From Mesonia profundi (lineage in GTDB: Bacteria; Bacteroidota; Bacteroidia; Flavobacteriales; Flavobacteriaceae), in NCBI RefSeq assembly GCF_031085155.1, contig NZ_JAVHUL010000022.1, positions 1-51,382 of the forward strand: a DNA stretch of 51,382 bases, written 5' to 3'. A model generated the notes under the pieces. That model ran no database searches and was not told the origin of the DNA. It saw only the letters and a list, made by a program, of their open reading frames with translations. This document shows positions 42,836 to 51,382 of the stretch, piece after piece; position 1 is the first letter of the stretch; every line of letters begins with the position of its first letter. Position numbers and translations under genes: made by a program.

Positions 42836-43618
42836 TTAACTCTTAATTTTGAAGCTTTTGCTTACCGCATCAAACTGAATAAGATCGCTAGGAAAAAGAT
42901 GCTCTAAGTGCTTTTCTTTAATGAGATTCTCTGGCGTTAGCTGAATGACTTTTCCGCCATTTACCAATATAATCTGATCACACAATTGCAAGGCTAAATC
43001 GATTTCATGAGTGGCAAAAACAATGGCTTTTTGAGTGGTTTTGGACAGCTTTTGAAGCAATTTGAGAACGAATGCTTTGTGATACAAATCTAGATGGGTG
43101 GTAGGTTCGTCTAAAATAATAAGCGGGGTATCTTGGGCAAGTGCTCTGCCAAGCATCACTTTTTGCAACTGTCCGTCACTTAAACTGCTACATTTTCTAT
43201 CTGCTAAATCTTGAAGATCTATTAAATCTATGGCTTGCTGAATAGCGTCTTTATCTATCTTGCTTAAAACTCCTAACCAGTTGGTGTAAGGATGTCTTCC
43301 CAAGGTCACCAATTCTTTTACGCTTAGGTTTTTTGAAAAATGCGTCTCGGTAAGAACGATGCTTATGATTTCTGAAATTTCTTTTGCTGAAATTTTTTCT
43401 AAAGAAAGATCTTCCAAAAAGACTTCTCCAGAGATAGCATCCAATTCTTTGGTGATGGTTTTTAACAAGGTAGATTTCCCCGATCCATTCACGCCAATCA
43501 CTGCAATCAATTCTCCTGGGTGGATGTTGATCTCTATATTTTTTGCTACCAACTTATCGTCGTAACCTATAGTTAAGTTACGCGTAGATAAAATGGAAGT
43601 AGAAGCTTGCTTTTCCAT
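42836..43618 (-). CDS. btuD: ABC transporter ATP-binding protein, probable BtuD
   Basis: About 260 residues from MEKQASTS. This start is 2 bp after the permease stop; the longer frame would overlap the permease by 37 bp. Walker A is GVNGSGKSTL, the signature is LSDGQLQKVMLGRALAQ, and Walker B is LIILDEPTTHLD, with the switch His in FATHEID. It is of the FecE/BtuD class that powers import of iron chelates or vitamin B12. The B12 assignment rests on the neighbouring riboswitch-controlled receptor. Confidence 0.8.
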   Translation of the reverse strand: MEKQASTSILSTRNLTIGYDDKLVAKNIEINIHPGELIAVIGVNGSGKSTLLKTITKELDAISGEVFLEDLSLEKISAKEISEIISIVLTETHFSKNLSVKELVTLGRHPYTNWLGVLSKIDKDAIQQAIDLIDLQDLADRKCSSLSDGQLQKVMLGRALAQDTPLIILDEPTTHLDLYHKAFVLKLLQKLSKTTQKAIVFATHEIDLALQLCDQIILVNGGKVIQLTPENLIKEKHLEHLFPSDLIQFDAVSKSFKIKS

Positions 43619-43620
43619 AC

Positions 43621-44643
43621 TTAAAACAGGAGTTTCTTTTTTCTTACCAAGAGCCAAATTACTACGGGCGCGCCAATTAGAGAAGTGATGGCATTGATGG
43701 GAAGGGTGAGTCCGCTACCCGGCAGTTGTGCAATGCTGTCACAAAGGAGCATTAAAATGGCACCGCCAATCAATACTGCGGGCACTAAAATTAAGTGGTT
43801 GCTGCTAGGAATTATTTGACGCACTAAATGCGGAACGGCTAATCCTATAAATGCAATGGGACCTGCAAAGGCTGTAATGCTTCCGGCGATTAAACTGGTA
43901 GCCAAAATAACTAAAAAGCGATTCCGTCTTAGATGCGTACCTAAACTTTTCGCATAGTGTTCTCCTAATAACAGAGCGTTAAGGTTTTTTATACAAAAGA
44001 TGCTGAGAATAATTCCGCTAAGCCAAAAAAGGAATAAAATTCCTACTTCTACCCAAGAGAGATTACCCAAGCTTCCAAACGACCAAAAAACGTATTGTTG
44101 GAGCTGTTGCGAGGAACTAAAATAGGAGAGTACACTCACGACGGCAGCGGTTAAACTAGCAAACATCAACCCAATAATCAATAAAGCCATAGTGTCTTTT
44201 ATTCTAAAAGAAGCGCCAAGAATCGCCAGCAACACCAAGAAACTTCCTAAGCTGGAAGCAATTACTAAGGTCCATTTAGAAAGAAATAATCCAGCTGCGA
44301 CTCCGCCAAAAAGACTACTTCCCATAAGTACTAATGCTACGCCTAAACTAGCACCACTACTTAAACCCAACACATAAGGTCCTGCCAATGGATTTCTAAA
44401 TAGCGTTTGCATTAACAAGCCGCTTAGTGCTAATCCAGAACCCACCAAAATAGCGGTAAAAGCTTTAGGCAAGCGATAATCAACGACGATGATTTGCCAA
44501 CTTTCTTTGGTGACATCTAAATGAAAAATTGATTTTAAAACTTCGTCTAACGGAATAGAAACCGAACCTAAACTAATATTTAGAATGATAGAAAGAATCA
44601 AAACAAGAATCCCAATCCAAAAATAAGTAGCTAGGTTTTTCAA
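43621..44643 (-). CDS. btuC: FecCD family ABC permease, probable BtuC
   Basis: 340 residues and about ten membrane helices. FecCD/BtuC family motifs are GLALSGLLMQTLFRNPLAGPY near residue 70, SLGTHLRRNRFLVI, and GPIAFIGLAVPHLVRQI, the coupling region that contacts the ATPase. It lies 1 bp after the binding-protein gene. It would form the inner-membrane channel for a corrinoid, though iron-siderophore permeases look the same. Confidence 0.82.
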   Translation of the reverse strand: MKNLATYFWIGILVLILSIILNISLGSVSIPLDEVLKSIFHLDVTKESWQIIVVDYRLPKAFTAILVGSGLALSGLLMQTLFRNPLAGPYVLGLSSGASLGVALVLMGSSLFGGVAAGLFLSKWTLVIASSLGSFLVLLAILGASFRIKDTMALLIIGLMFASLTAAVVSVLSYFSSSQQLQQYVFWSFGSLGNLSWVEVGILFLFWLSGIILSIFCIKNLNALLLGEHYAKSLGTHLRRNRFLVILATSLIAGSITAFAGPIAFIGLAVPHLVRQIIPSSNHLILVPAVLIGGAILMLLCDSIAQLPGSGLTLPINAITSLIGAPVVIWLLVRKKKLLF

Positions 44644-44644
44644 A

Positions 44645-45796
44645 TTAATCTAGAGGTTTAAAAAAAGTAGTTTCATAATTGGGTAACACGTCTGGATGAA
44701 ATATTTTAATCAAATCTTTTAACACAAGATCTGGTCTGTTGGGAGCAAGTTCATAATATAAAGCACCTCCTGTTTCTCCTAAAACTCCTGCATAAGAATA
44801 AATTTCTTTCTTTTGGAAAGCCTTAAACTTGTCATAATGCTCGCTTGCATTTGTCATCGTTTCATAGGCAGTAAAAGACCCCGGCGCAATCCAAAAATCT
44901 GCATTTTGAGCATTTTCTAAGACACTTTCAAAAGCCATAGAGATACTTCCGCTGCCCTTAGTATCGCTATAGATATATTTCGCGTGAGCATCTTTAATAA
45001 ATTTTGCTTGCCAAGAATCGCCATAAGGCAAATACCATACATCTTTGTACATAGAGCCACAAAGAACACTTGGCTGTTGCTTGGTGTTTGCTGCTATTTT
45101 TTTTGCTTCGTTGTACGAAGTTTCAATTTCTTTAAAAATACTTGAAGCTAAGTCTTCTTTGTTATAAAAGGCACCAAAGAATTTAATCCATTCTGCTTTA
45201 CCTAAAGGATCAGCTTCTACCCAATCGCCATTATAAATTACTGGGATTTCGTTTTTCTGAATGATATTAAACGTTTTATTTCCACTTTCCATCGCAAATC
45301 CAATCACTACATCGGGTTGAATATCTAGTAAGACTTCAGTATTGATTGCTTCATTTTTTCCTAATTCTTTTACTTTTCCCTCATCGATTAAGGCTCTTGT
45401 CTTTTTGGAGGAAACATATTTGGTATTGGGAAAACCAACCAAGGTATTTTGAACGCCTAAACTTTCTAAAGAAGGAATATGTGTGGTGGAAGTCACCACC
45501 ATTTTCTCTACGGGAATAGTCACGCGTTGATTAAAACTTAAATCTGCTGGAAGCTCAACTCCTTTTTCTGCCAAGACGTAAGTGAATTCTTCTTCGGCTT
45601 TGGGCCAGGGACTGTTCACTTTTATAATTTTATAATCTCCATAATTGGTGATAGAGAATCCGTTGGCATAGTCAATAGCCACCTCTTTTCCTTGCGAAGC
45701 GATTTTTTTCGTTTCCTTCTTTCCTTGCTCTTGTTCTTTGCAAGAGACGATAATAAGCAAACTTAAAATGAAGAGTATATTTTTCACGATGTGCAA
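44645..45796 (-). CDS. btuF: ABC transporter substrate-binding lipoprotein, probable BtuF
   Basis: 383 residues with lipobox LIIVSC (Cys19). The fold is the type III periplasmic binding protein used for B12 and siderophores: VVTSTTHIPSLESLGVQNTLVGFP, DIQPDVVIGFAMESG, and WIAPGSFTAYETM. It is the first gene of the importer operon, with a promoter-like TACTTTTG just upstream. It has no riboswitch of its own. The substrate is inferred as corrinoid from the divergent genes. Confidence 0.82.
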   Translation of the reverse strand: MHIVKNILFILSLLIIVSCKEQEQGKKETKKIASQGKEVAIDYANGFSITNYGDYKIIKVNSPWPKAEEEFTYVLAEKGVELPADLSFNQRVTIPVEKMVVTSTTHIPSLESLGVQNTLVGFPNTKYVSSKKTRALIDEGKVKELGKNEAINTEVLLDIQPDVVIGFAMESGNKTFNIIQKNEIPVIYNGDWVEADPLGKAEWIKFFGAFYNKEDLASSIFKEIETSYNEAKKIAANTKQQPSVLCGSMYKDVWYLPYGDSWQAKFIKDAHAKYIYSDTKGSGSISMAFESVLENAQNADFWIAPGSFTAYETMTNASEHYDKFKAFQKKEIYSYAGVLGETGGALYYELAPNRPDLVLKDLIKIFHPDVLPNYETTFFKPLD

Positions 45797-45803
45797 TTTT
45801 CAA

Positions 45804-45811
45804 CAAAAGTA
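45804..45811 (-). promoter_or_regulatory. candidate -7 element of the importer operon
   Basis: On the minus strand TACTTTTG fits TAnnTTTG. A TTTG stands 23 bp further upstream, at the long end of the allowed spacing. Confidence 0.5.
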
Positions 45812-45852
45812 AGATTATTTCATTTTCTGATGCTCAAAGTGAGTAAAATGTT

Positions 45853-45860
45853 TACTTTTG
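45853..45860 (+). promoter_or_regulatory. candidate -7 element of the btuB operon
   Basis: TACTTTTG fits TAnnTTTG and lies directly before the riboswitch, so transcription would start at the aptamer. The -33 element is not clear. Confidence 0.5.
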
Positions 45861-45865
45861 CCCCC

Positions 45866-46051
45866 AAATTGGTTAAACAGTCATAGTCAATCAGCTGTTT
45901 ATTAAAAGGGAATTCCGTTAAATTCGGAAGCTGTTCCCGCAACTGTACGCTTAGTCTCTGTAGAGAGATGCTTTTGGTACACTTCAATCCACTGTTTGTA
46001 AAAAAATGGGAAGGATAATCAAAAGACGCAAGCCAGGAGACCTGCCAATAT
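45866..46051 (+). promoter_or_regulatory. cobalamin riboswitch
   Basis: The core has all classical parts: AAAAGGGAATTCCG with TTCGGAAGCTGTTCCCGC, then AACTGTACGC, and the B12 box AGCCAGGAGACCTGCC at 46031-46046. AAATTGG at the start can pair with CCAATATTTT at the end as P1. About 45 bp separate it from the btuB ATG. Binding of adenosyl- or aquo-cobalamin should switch off the downstream operon. Whether the control is on translation or transcription I cannot tell; I see no clear T-tract terminator. Confidence 0.93.
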
Positions 46052-46095
46052 TTTAATCAAAAAACTGAGACTTTCGGGTAAAGGGTCGGGCGTGT

Positions 46096-47928
46096 ATGAA
46101 GTACTTTATTCTTACTCTTTTAGGTATTCTTTGTTTCTTACAAGGAGCGGCTCAAAACGATACGATTAACGTTTTGGGAGAAGTCTTGCTACAAGATATT
46201 CGTCTAAAAGACTCTTCTTATACCAGAAATTATACGGTGCTTAATGATAGTGTTTTAAAAAGAAATCAAGCTTCGTTAACCAATCTACTCAATTTTAATT
46301 CTAACGTTTATTTTAAAGAAAATGGTGCAGGGATGGTTTCTTCTCCTTCATTTAGGGGAACGACTGCTTCACAAACTGCGGTGCTTTGGAATGGGATCAA
46401 CATTAATTCTCAAACGACGGGACAAACCGATTTTAACACCATTAATACTCGTGGCTTTGACCAGATTGTCGTTAAACCTGGTGGTAGCGGAGTAGAAGAT
46501 GGTAGCAATGCGATTGGCGGAAGTATTTATCTAGAAAATATATTAGAATATCATAAAGGTTTTCGAAATTCAGTGTTCTTGAATTACGGCAGCTTTAATA
46601 CTTACGGAGTTAATTATAAAACTGCTTATTCAGAAAAAAACACTTCTTTTTCTTTAGGCTATTCAAGAAATGGCTCAGATAACGATTATCCGTATTTAGG
46701 TACCGAAAGAAAGAATAAAAACGGAAACTATCATAATACGAATATCGCTCTTTCAGGTGGAATTAAATTATCCCGTTTTGATGAGATTCGTCTTTTTTCC
46801 AATATCTACGACGGAAAGAGAAATTTTTCCTTGCCCACCCCCAATGCCTTGGCTACAAAATATTACGATTTCAATACGCGGAGTTTATTAGAATGGGGTA
46901 GAAATTATAAACGAATTAGCTCCAGCGCCAAACTTGCATACATTACAGAAGATTACGAATATTACCCTAATGTAAATAATGATTTTTTCACCTACGGAAA
47001 TGTGGAAAGTTTATTTGTAAAATATAACCTGAATTATAGATTGACCAAAAAAATAGCGCTTCAGGGGAAATTGAATTATACTCGGAATGACGGTGAGGGA
47101 TCAGATATTTCTCAAGAAATTAGAAACCTAGGATCGGTAATTTTAGGAATTAAACATCAAATTAGCGATAAGGTTTTATATGAAGTAAGTCTTCGGCAGG
47201 AATTAAACGAAGATTATGAAAATCCCTTTTTATATTCCGCAGGAATCGGCACTCAATTTACCGATTTTTATCACTTAAAGATCAACACTTCCAAAAGTTT
47301 TAGAATCCCTACGTATAACGATTTGTATTGGCAAGGAGTGGGGAATACAGAGCTTAGTCCAGAATTGTCTTACCAAGGAGAAATTTCTAATCTATTTAAA
47401 TTTTGGAAAAATACGTTTCAGTTTACGGTCTATTATAATTCCGTAGAAAATTTACTGAGTTGGGTTCCGGACGTTTCCGGAGTTTGGCGTCCTCAAAATA
47501 CAGAGCGTGTAGAAATCTACGGACTAGAAACGATGTTTCACTTTCAAGAAGAGATAGGAGCGCATAAGTTCGCCTTAGATGGAACTTATGCTTATACGGT
47601 TTCAGAAAATCAAGCCACCCAAAATCAGTTAATTTACGTGCCTTATCATAAATTAACGGCTTCACTTTCTTATGCTATTAAAAATTTCTCGGCTTATTAT
47701 CAGTACTTAAATAACGGAGAAGTTTATACCACCACAGATAATGCTCCAGAACATATTCTTGATAATTATATGGTGGCTAACCTAGGTATGGAATATGCTT
47801 TAGGGAAAAATAAAAATTATGAGGTTGGGGTACAACTTTTAAATCTTTGGGGCGCATCTTATGCAAGTGTCCTTAATAGGCCTATGCCTGGCAGAAATTT
47901 TAATGCATATCTAAATTTAAACTTTTAA
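46096..47928 (+). CDS. btuB: TonB-dependent vitamin B12 receptor, BtuB-like
   Basis: 610 residues, close to the length of Escherichia coli BtuB and short for a Bacteroidota receptor (no SusC-type N-terminal domain). The signal peptide ends GAAQ, followed by a TonB box-like DTINVLGEV. The plug domain carries SPSFRGTTASQTAVLWNGI, IVVKPGGSGVEDGSNAIGGSIYL, then a 22-strand barrel of alternating aromatic strands with a terminal Phe (LNLNF). It is the first gene after the riboswitch, so B12 or another corrinoid is the likely cargo. Confidence 0.9.
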   Translation: MKYFILTLLGILCFLQGAAQNDTINVLGEVLLQDIRLKDSSYTRNYTVLNDSVLKRNQASLTNLLNFNSNVYFKENGAGMVSSPSFRGTTASQTAVLWNGININSQTTGQTDFNTINTRGFDQIVVKPGGSGVEDGSNAIGGSIYLENILEYHKGFRNSVFLNYGSFNTYGVNYKTAYSEKNTSFSLGYSRNGSDNDYPYLGTERKNKNGNYHNTNIALSGGIKLSRFDEIRLFSNIYDGKRNFSLPTPNALATKYYDFNTRSLLEWGRNYKRISSSAKLAYITEDYEYYPNVNNDFFTYGNVESLFVKYNLNYRLTKKIALQGKLNYTRNDGEGSDISQEIRNLGSVILGIKHQISDKVLYEVSLRQELNEDYENPFLYSAGIGTQFTDFYHLKINTSKSFRIPTYNDLYWQGVGNTELSPELSYQGEISNLFKFWKNTFQFTVYYNSVENLLSWVPDVSGVWRPQNTERVEIYGLETMFHFQEEIGAHKFALDGTYAYTVSENQATQNQLIYVPYHKLTASLSYAIKNFSAYYQYLNNGEVYTTTDNAPEHILDNYMVANLGMEYALGKNKNYEVGVQLLNLWGASYASVLNRPMPGRNFNAYLNLNF

Positions 47929-47929
47929 G

Positions 47930-49006
47930 ATGAAAAAAAATAGTAATGTTTGGCTTTTACTTCTTATAGCTGTCTTTCTAAGCAGTTGTTCTAAAGATGA
48001 TGAAACAATTGAAAACCCTACTTTACCAGAAGGAGAATATACTAATGGTTTTTTTGTGCTCAATGAGGGAGGTTTCACTTATAGCAATGCGTCACTTTCT
48101 TTTATAAGTGAAGAGGGAACGGTTTACAACGCTGTATTTTCTGCTGAAAATAATAGGAACTTGGGAGACGTAGCTCAAAGTATGGGGTTTCATGAGGACC
48201 TTGCCTATATACTCATTAATAACTCTAACACCATTGAAGTGGTAAACCGATATACGATGGAATCTGTCACTACCTTAGAAGAGGGAATCTTGAATCCTCG
48301 ATATATTATTTTTGATGACAACTTTGCTTACGTCACCAATTGGGGAGATCCTGCAGATATTACCGATGATTATATAGCGGTTATCAATTTAGAAAATTAC
48401 GAAGTGGTCCAAAAAATAGAGGTGGCAGAAGGACCAGAGAAGCTAGTCAAGAAAAACGGAAAGATTTACGTGGCTCATAAAGGAGGTTGGGGCTACGGTA
48501 ATACCATTTCTGTGATCAATACTGCGACAAATTCCTTGCAGACTTCTATAGAGGTAAATGATGTGCCCGATGGTTTAGTCGTAAAAGGCGATTTTTTATA
48601 TGTGTTATGCTCTGGAAAAGCAAATTGGACTGGAGAGGAAACCAATGCAAGCCTTTTTAAAATTAATCTAGCCTCACAAATGGTAGAAGAGGAGCTTCAA
48701 TTTCCTGTAGGAACTCATCCAGGATTTTTAGAAGAAAACAACAATACTTTGCACTATGTAGTTGAAAGAGATGTTTTTGAAGTTGACTTGGCTACTTTTA
48801 GTTTGCCTACTTCAGCTTTATTTTCAACGCAAGCACAAGATATTTCAGTACTATACGGCTTTACAATTCATAACGATGTGATTTACATCGCTGATGCTGA
48901 GGACTACAGCTCTAACGGAGAAATTTTCACATATTCCCTAGACGGAGAATTAATCAATAATTACTCCGTGCAACTCGTACCTAACGGATTTTATTTTAAC
49001 AATTAA
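47930..49006 (+). CDS. BtuG-like surface beta-propeller lipoprotein
   Basis: 358 residues with a lipoprotein signal (FLSSC, Cys20) followed by SKDDE, an acidic pattern of the kind that directs lipoproteins to the outside of the outer membrane. The mature part is a propeller of YncE/DUF5074 type with repeated blade strands (NPRYIIFDDNFAYVTNWGDP, ENYEVVQKIEVAEGPEKLV, GYGNTISVINT). BtuG of Bacteroides is a seven-bladed surface propeller that binds B12 with very high affinity and hands it to BtuB. Position (1 bp after btuB) and fold support this role. Confidence 0.82.
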   Translation: MKKNSNVWLLLLIAVFLSSCSKDDETIENPTLPEGEYTNGFFVLNEGGFTYSNASLSFISEEGTVYNAVFSAENNRNLGDVAQSMGFHEDLAYILINNSNTIEVVNRYTMESVTTLEEGILNPRYIIFDDNFAYVTNWGDPADITDDYIAVINLENYEVVQKIEVAEGPEKLVKKNGKIYVAHKGGWGYGNTISVINTATNSLQTSIEVNDVPDGLVVKGDFLYVLCSGKANWTGEETNASLFKINLASQMVEEELQFPVGTHPGFLEENNNTLHYVVERDVFEVDLATFSLPTSALFSTQAQDISVLYGFTIHNDVIYIADAEDYSSNGEIFTYSLDGELINNYSVQLVPNGFYFNN

Positions 49007-49027
49007 TATTTTTAAAACAAGACAATC

Positions 49028-50317
49028 ATGACAAAGAATTACACATTTTTAATTGTATGTATATTGGGATTAATTTCGCAATATAATTTTGCACAAAACA
49101 CGTATGATGACGGCGTTTTTATTTTAAATGAAGGAATGGCTGGAACCAATACAGCTTCAGTTTCTTTCTTAGACGATACCAATACCTTATCTAATGGTAT
49201 TTTTGTAAACGAAAATTCAGGATTAAATATAGGACAAATAGCTCAGGGAATGGGTTTTGAAGGCGATGAAGCTTATATTGTTTCTAACGGAAGTAGTGAA
49301 GTTCACATTGTAGATAGAGTTTCTTTTTCGCACGTGGCTACGGTTACAGAAGGTTTGGACAACCCTCGTTATATAGAGTTTGATAACGGACTTGCTTATG
49401 TGACCAATTGGGGAGATCCAGTGAATACTGCCGATGATTTTATAGCTGTGATAAATCTAGAAACTTATACAGTGGTAAATAATATCGCAGTGGCAGAAGG
49501 TCCTGAGGAAATTATAAAAAAAGGGAGTAAGCTATTTGTAGGTCATCAAGGAGGTTATGGCTACGGAAATACAGTTTCTGTCATAGACTTAACCGATTAT
49601 AGTGTTTCTGAAATTACTTTGGCAGATATCCCTAATTCTTTAGAAGTAGATGAGGATTATCTATATGTACTTTGCGGAGGAAAACCTAACTGGACAGGTG
49701 AGGAAAGCATTGCTAAATTGTTTAGAATTGATTTGAATGATTACTCTGCAGTGGAAGAATTTGAATTTGAGATAGGACAACATCCAGATTTTTTAGAAGT
49801 GGAAGACGGCGTAGCTTATTATGTTGAAGACACTAATATTTTTGAATTTGACTTTAGCACTACTTCATTACCAACAACCGCATTTATTACTACAGCTAAT
49901 GTACAAATAGCTTATGGATTTTCATTTATAGATGGTGTTTTCTATTTAGCAGATGTAGTAGATTATGTTAGTGACGGAATTGTATATACATATGATGCTA
50001 CAGGAGGTTTGCAAGAAAGTTATACAGTAGGACTTATCCCTAATGGAATTTATAAATATGAAGCCGAAGACTTATCTGTAGAACAAACGCAAGAAGAACT
50101 TCAATTGGCAATCTACCCTAACCCAACGGCAGATAAATTATTCCTAACTACGCAACAAGCAGCAGAAGTTAGTATTTATAACTTAAATGCTAAGTTAGTT
50201 AAAAAAGCAACCTACACCAATAACGGGATTTCTGTAAATACACTTTCCACTGGGGTTTATTTAGTGCGTGTTCAGCAAGAAAATACACAACAAACCTTAA
50301 AATTAATTATTAAGTAA
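49028..50317 (+). CDS. BtuG-like beta-propeller with T9SS C-terminal sorting domain
   Basis: 429 residues. A signal peptide ends NFAQ and has no lipobox. The propeller is a close paralogue of the preceding protein (shared YVTNWGDP, AEGPEEIIKKG, GYGNTVSVI, NWTGEE, HPDFLE). The last 75 residues are a T9SS type A domain (YPNPTADKLFL, VSIYNLNAKLV, LSTGVYLVRV, then a short basic end). It should leave the cell through the type IX system and be anchored to or released from the surface. A tandem duplication with a changed anchor is the simplest explanation. Confidence 0.85.
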   Translation: MTKNYTFLIVCILGLISQYNFAQNTYDDGVFILNEGMAGTNTASVSFLDDTNTLSNGIFVNENSGLNIGQIAQGMGFEGDEAYIVSNGSSEVHIVDRVSFSHVATVTEGLDNPRYIEFDNGLAYVTNWGDPVNTADDFIAVINLETYTVVNNIAVAEGPEEIIKKGSKLFVGHQGGYGYGNTVSVIDLTDYSVSEITLADIPNSLEVDEDYLYVLCGGKPNWTGEESIAKLFRIDLNDYSAVEEFEFEIGQHPDFLEVEDGVAYYVEDTNIFEFDFSTTSLPTTAFITTANVQIAYGFSFIDGVFYLADVVDYVSDGIVYTYDATGGLQESYTVGLIPNGIYKYEAEDLSVEQTQEELQLAIYPNPTADKLFLTTQQAAEVSIYNLNAKLVKKATYTNNGISVNTLSTGVYLVRVQQENTQQTLKLIIK

Positions 50318-51306
50318 TGGTAGTAAAGAATTTATCGATTTTCGCATTTCTTCTGGCTTCTGCAACGGTACTAAGTCAATCTTACGCTCCGCCAGCTGGT
50401 GAAACAGGATCTACAGCAATAGCTGCAGACAGTGAGCTTTTTATAAATTGGGCGACAGGAGTTGAAATAGAAAGAGGATATATAAATATAGATGATCCAA
50501 CTGCCGAAGACCAAGGGAGCAGTTATGCATCTTATGGAGAGGCTAGTAATGCTATAGGCGTAGCTACAAATTCTGCGGTGAGTTTGGGAGACGCAGGAGA
50601 AGCAATTTTAACTTTTGAGAATCCTATAGCCAATGCTGGCGGTTACGACTTTGCAGTTTTTGAAAACTCCTTTAGTAATACTTTTTTAGAATTGGCATTT
50701 GTAGAAGTAAGTTCAGATGGGGTTAATTATTTCCGTTTTCCTTCTCATAGCGAAACTCAATCCCAAACTCAAGTTGGCGGTTTTGGAGATATAGATGCAA
50801 GCTACATTAATAATTTGGCAGGTAAGTATGAAGGTCTTTTTGGGACGCCTTTTGATTTGGATGAGGTAGCTGATAACTCCTTATTAGATAAAAACAACAT
50901 AACTCACGTGAAGATTATTGATGTGGTAGGAAGCATTAATCCAGATTATGCCAGCTATGATGCCCAAGGAAATATAATTAACGATCCTTTTCCTACACCT
51001 TTTTATTCTAGTGGTTTTGATTTGGATGGCATAGGAGTGATCCATGAGCAAGAACTAAATGTTGATCTAATAGAAAAGCATTATATTTCGGTATACCCTA
51101 ATCCTACTTCAGGCTTTATAAAAGTAAAAAGTAGAGGTGGTGTGGATAAGGTTGAAATCTATTCCACATCAGGAAAATTAGTGAAGAAATATGTGAACTT
51201 ATATGAAGCTGAGCGATTAGATATTTCAAGCTTACCTAAAGGAATGTATCTGGTTAAAATTAATTCCGAAGAAAAAAACTCATTATTTAAAATTATAAAA
51301 AAATAA
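50317..51306 (+). CDS. T9SS-exported surface protein of the B12 operon
   Basis: 329 residues. The start overlaps the previous stop by one base (TAATG). A signal peptide ends near TVLSQ. A beta-sandwich-like domain of about 230 residues follows, with VSLGDAGEAILTFENPI, YDFAVFENSF, FVEVSSDGVNYFRFPS and DVVGSINPDY, ending at SSGFDLDGIGVIHE. The T9SS type A sorting domain closes it (YPNPTSGFIKV, EIYSTSGKLV, LPKGMYLVKI). I do not have a firm family name. It may be an additional surface corrinoid-binding protein in the manner of BtuH, but homology is not shown here. The 76 bp after it hold no recognisable element. Confidence 0.78.
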   Translation: MVVKNLSIFAFLLASATVLSQSYAPPAGETGSTAIAADSELFINWATGVEIERGYINIDDPTAEDQGSSYASYGEASNAIGVATNSAVSLGDAGEAILTFENPIANAGGYDFAVFENSFSNTFLELAFVEVSSDGVNYFRFPSHSETQSQTQVGGFGDIDASYINNLAGKYEGLFGTPFDLDEVADNSLLDKNNITHVKIIDVVGSINPDYASYDAQGNIINDPFPTPFYSSGFDLDGIGVIHEQELNVDLIEKHYISVYPNPTSGFIKVKSRGGVDKVEIYSTSGKLVKKYVNLYEAERLDISSLPKGMYLVKINSEEKNSLFKIIKK

Positions 51307-51382
51307 TGTCTAGTCCTAAATAATCGATACAGATTAATAAAGGATTAAATTTAATATTTAAAGCTGAACAATGACTTCATTG

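Overview
The window comes from an AT-rich genome of the Bacteroidota, very probably a (marine) member of the Flavobacteriaceae. The signs are promoters of the TTTG-N19-21-TAnnTTTG type, few Shine-Dalgarno sequences, many LLSC-type lipoproteins, type IX secretion (T9SS) C-terminal sorting domains, head-GIN/PspC and 2TM-domain proteins, and a CarB that ends before the MGS domain. It starts inside the 3' end of a 5S rRNA gene, so an rRNA operon lies just upstream. I see no insertion sequence, phage, CRISPR array or tRNA. The sequence reads as ordinary chromosome with a few unusual loci.

Layout. 1-500: 5S rRNA tail, its terminator, and a gene-poor stretch with a hairpin, a short tandem repeat and what may be protein debris. 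0.5-3.9 kb (-): DUF4870 / PadR / PspC / head-GIN envelope-stress operon with candidate PadR boxes. 4-6.3 kb: DUF4442 protein, a small conserved-looking protein, OxyR, and a DUF2141 protein. 6.4-13.9 kb: a tight six-gene operon (SpoIIM, membrane protein, DUF4129, DUF4350, MoxR ATPase, DUF58), divergent from an RDD-TRIC pair. 13.9-16.2 kb: cyclophilin lipoprotein, NUDIX CoA pyrophosphatase, PlsC-like acyltransferase. 16.3-24.3 kb: two convergent two-gene operons. Each pairs a beta-lactamase-fold serine hydrolase with a large protein: an ATP/ADP-carrier-like transporter fused to HEAT repeats on one side, and an exported glucan-water-dikinase-like enzyme on the other. This is the least understood locus here and the best candidate for an undescribed system.

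24.3-34.2 kb: ECF sigma with a membrane partner, NDH-2, two paralogous membrane proteins, a LytS/2TM/LytTR signalling operon, a LETM1-like protein, a second ECF sigma with an RskA-type anti-sigma factor, and a lipoprotein. 34.4-37.7 kb: rpmH and carB. 37.9-42.8 kb: DUF3307 and SatD under three evenly spaced palindromes, DUF423, a lipocalin-like lipoprotein, an acyl-CoA thioesterase, a structured intergenic repeat, a small membrane-anchored protein, and RmuC.

42.8-51.3 kb: a vitamin B12 uptake locus. A BtuFCD-type ABC importer runs leftward. A cobalamin riboswitch runs rightward into a BtuB-type receptor, a BtuG-like beta-propeller lipoprotein, a second propeller paralogue carrying a T9SS sorting domain, and a further T9SS surface protein. 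Together these would capture corrinoid at the cell surface, pass it through the outer membrane, and import it across the inner membrane.
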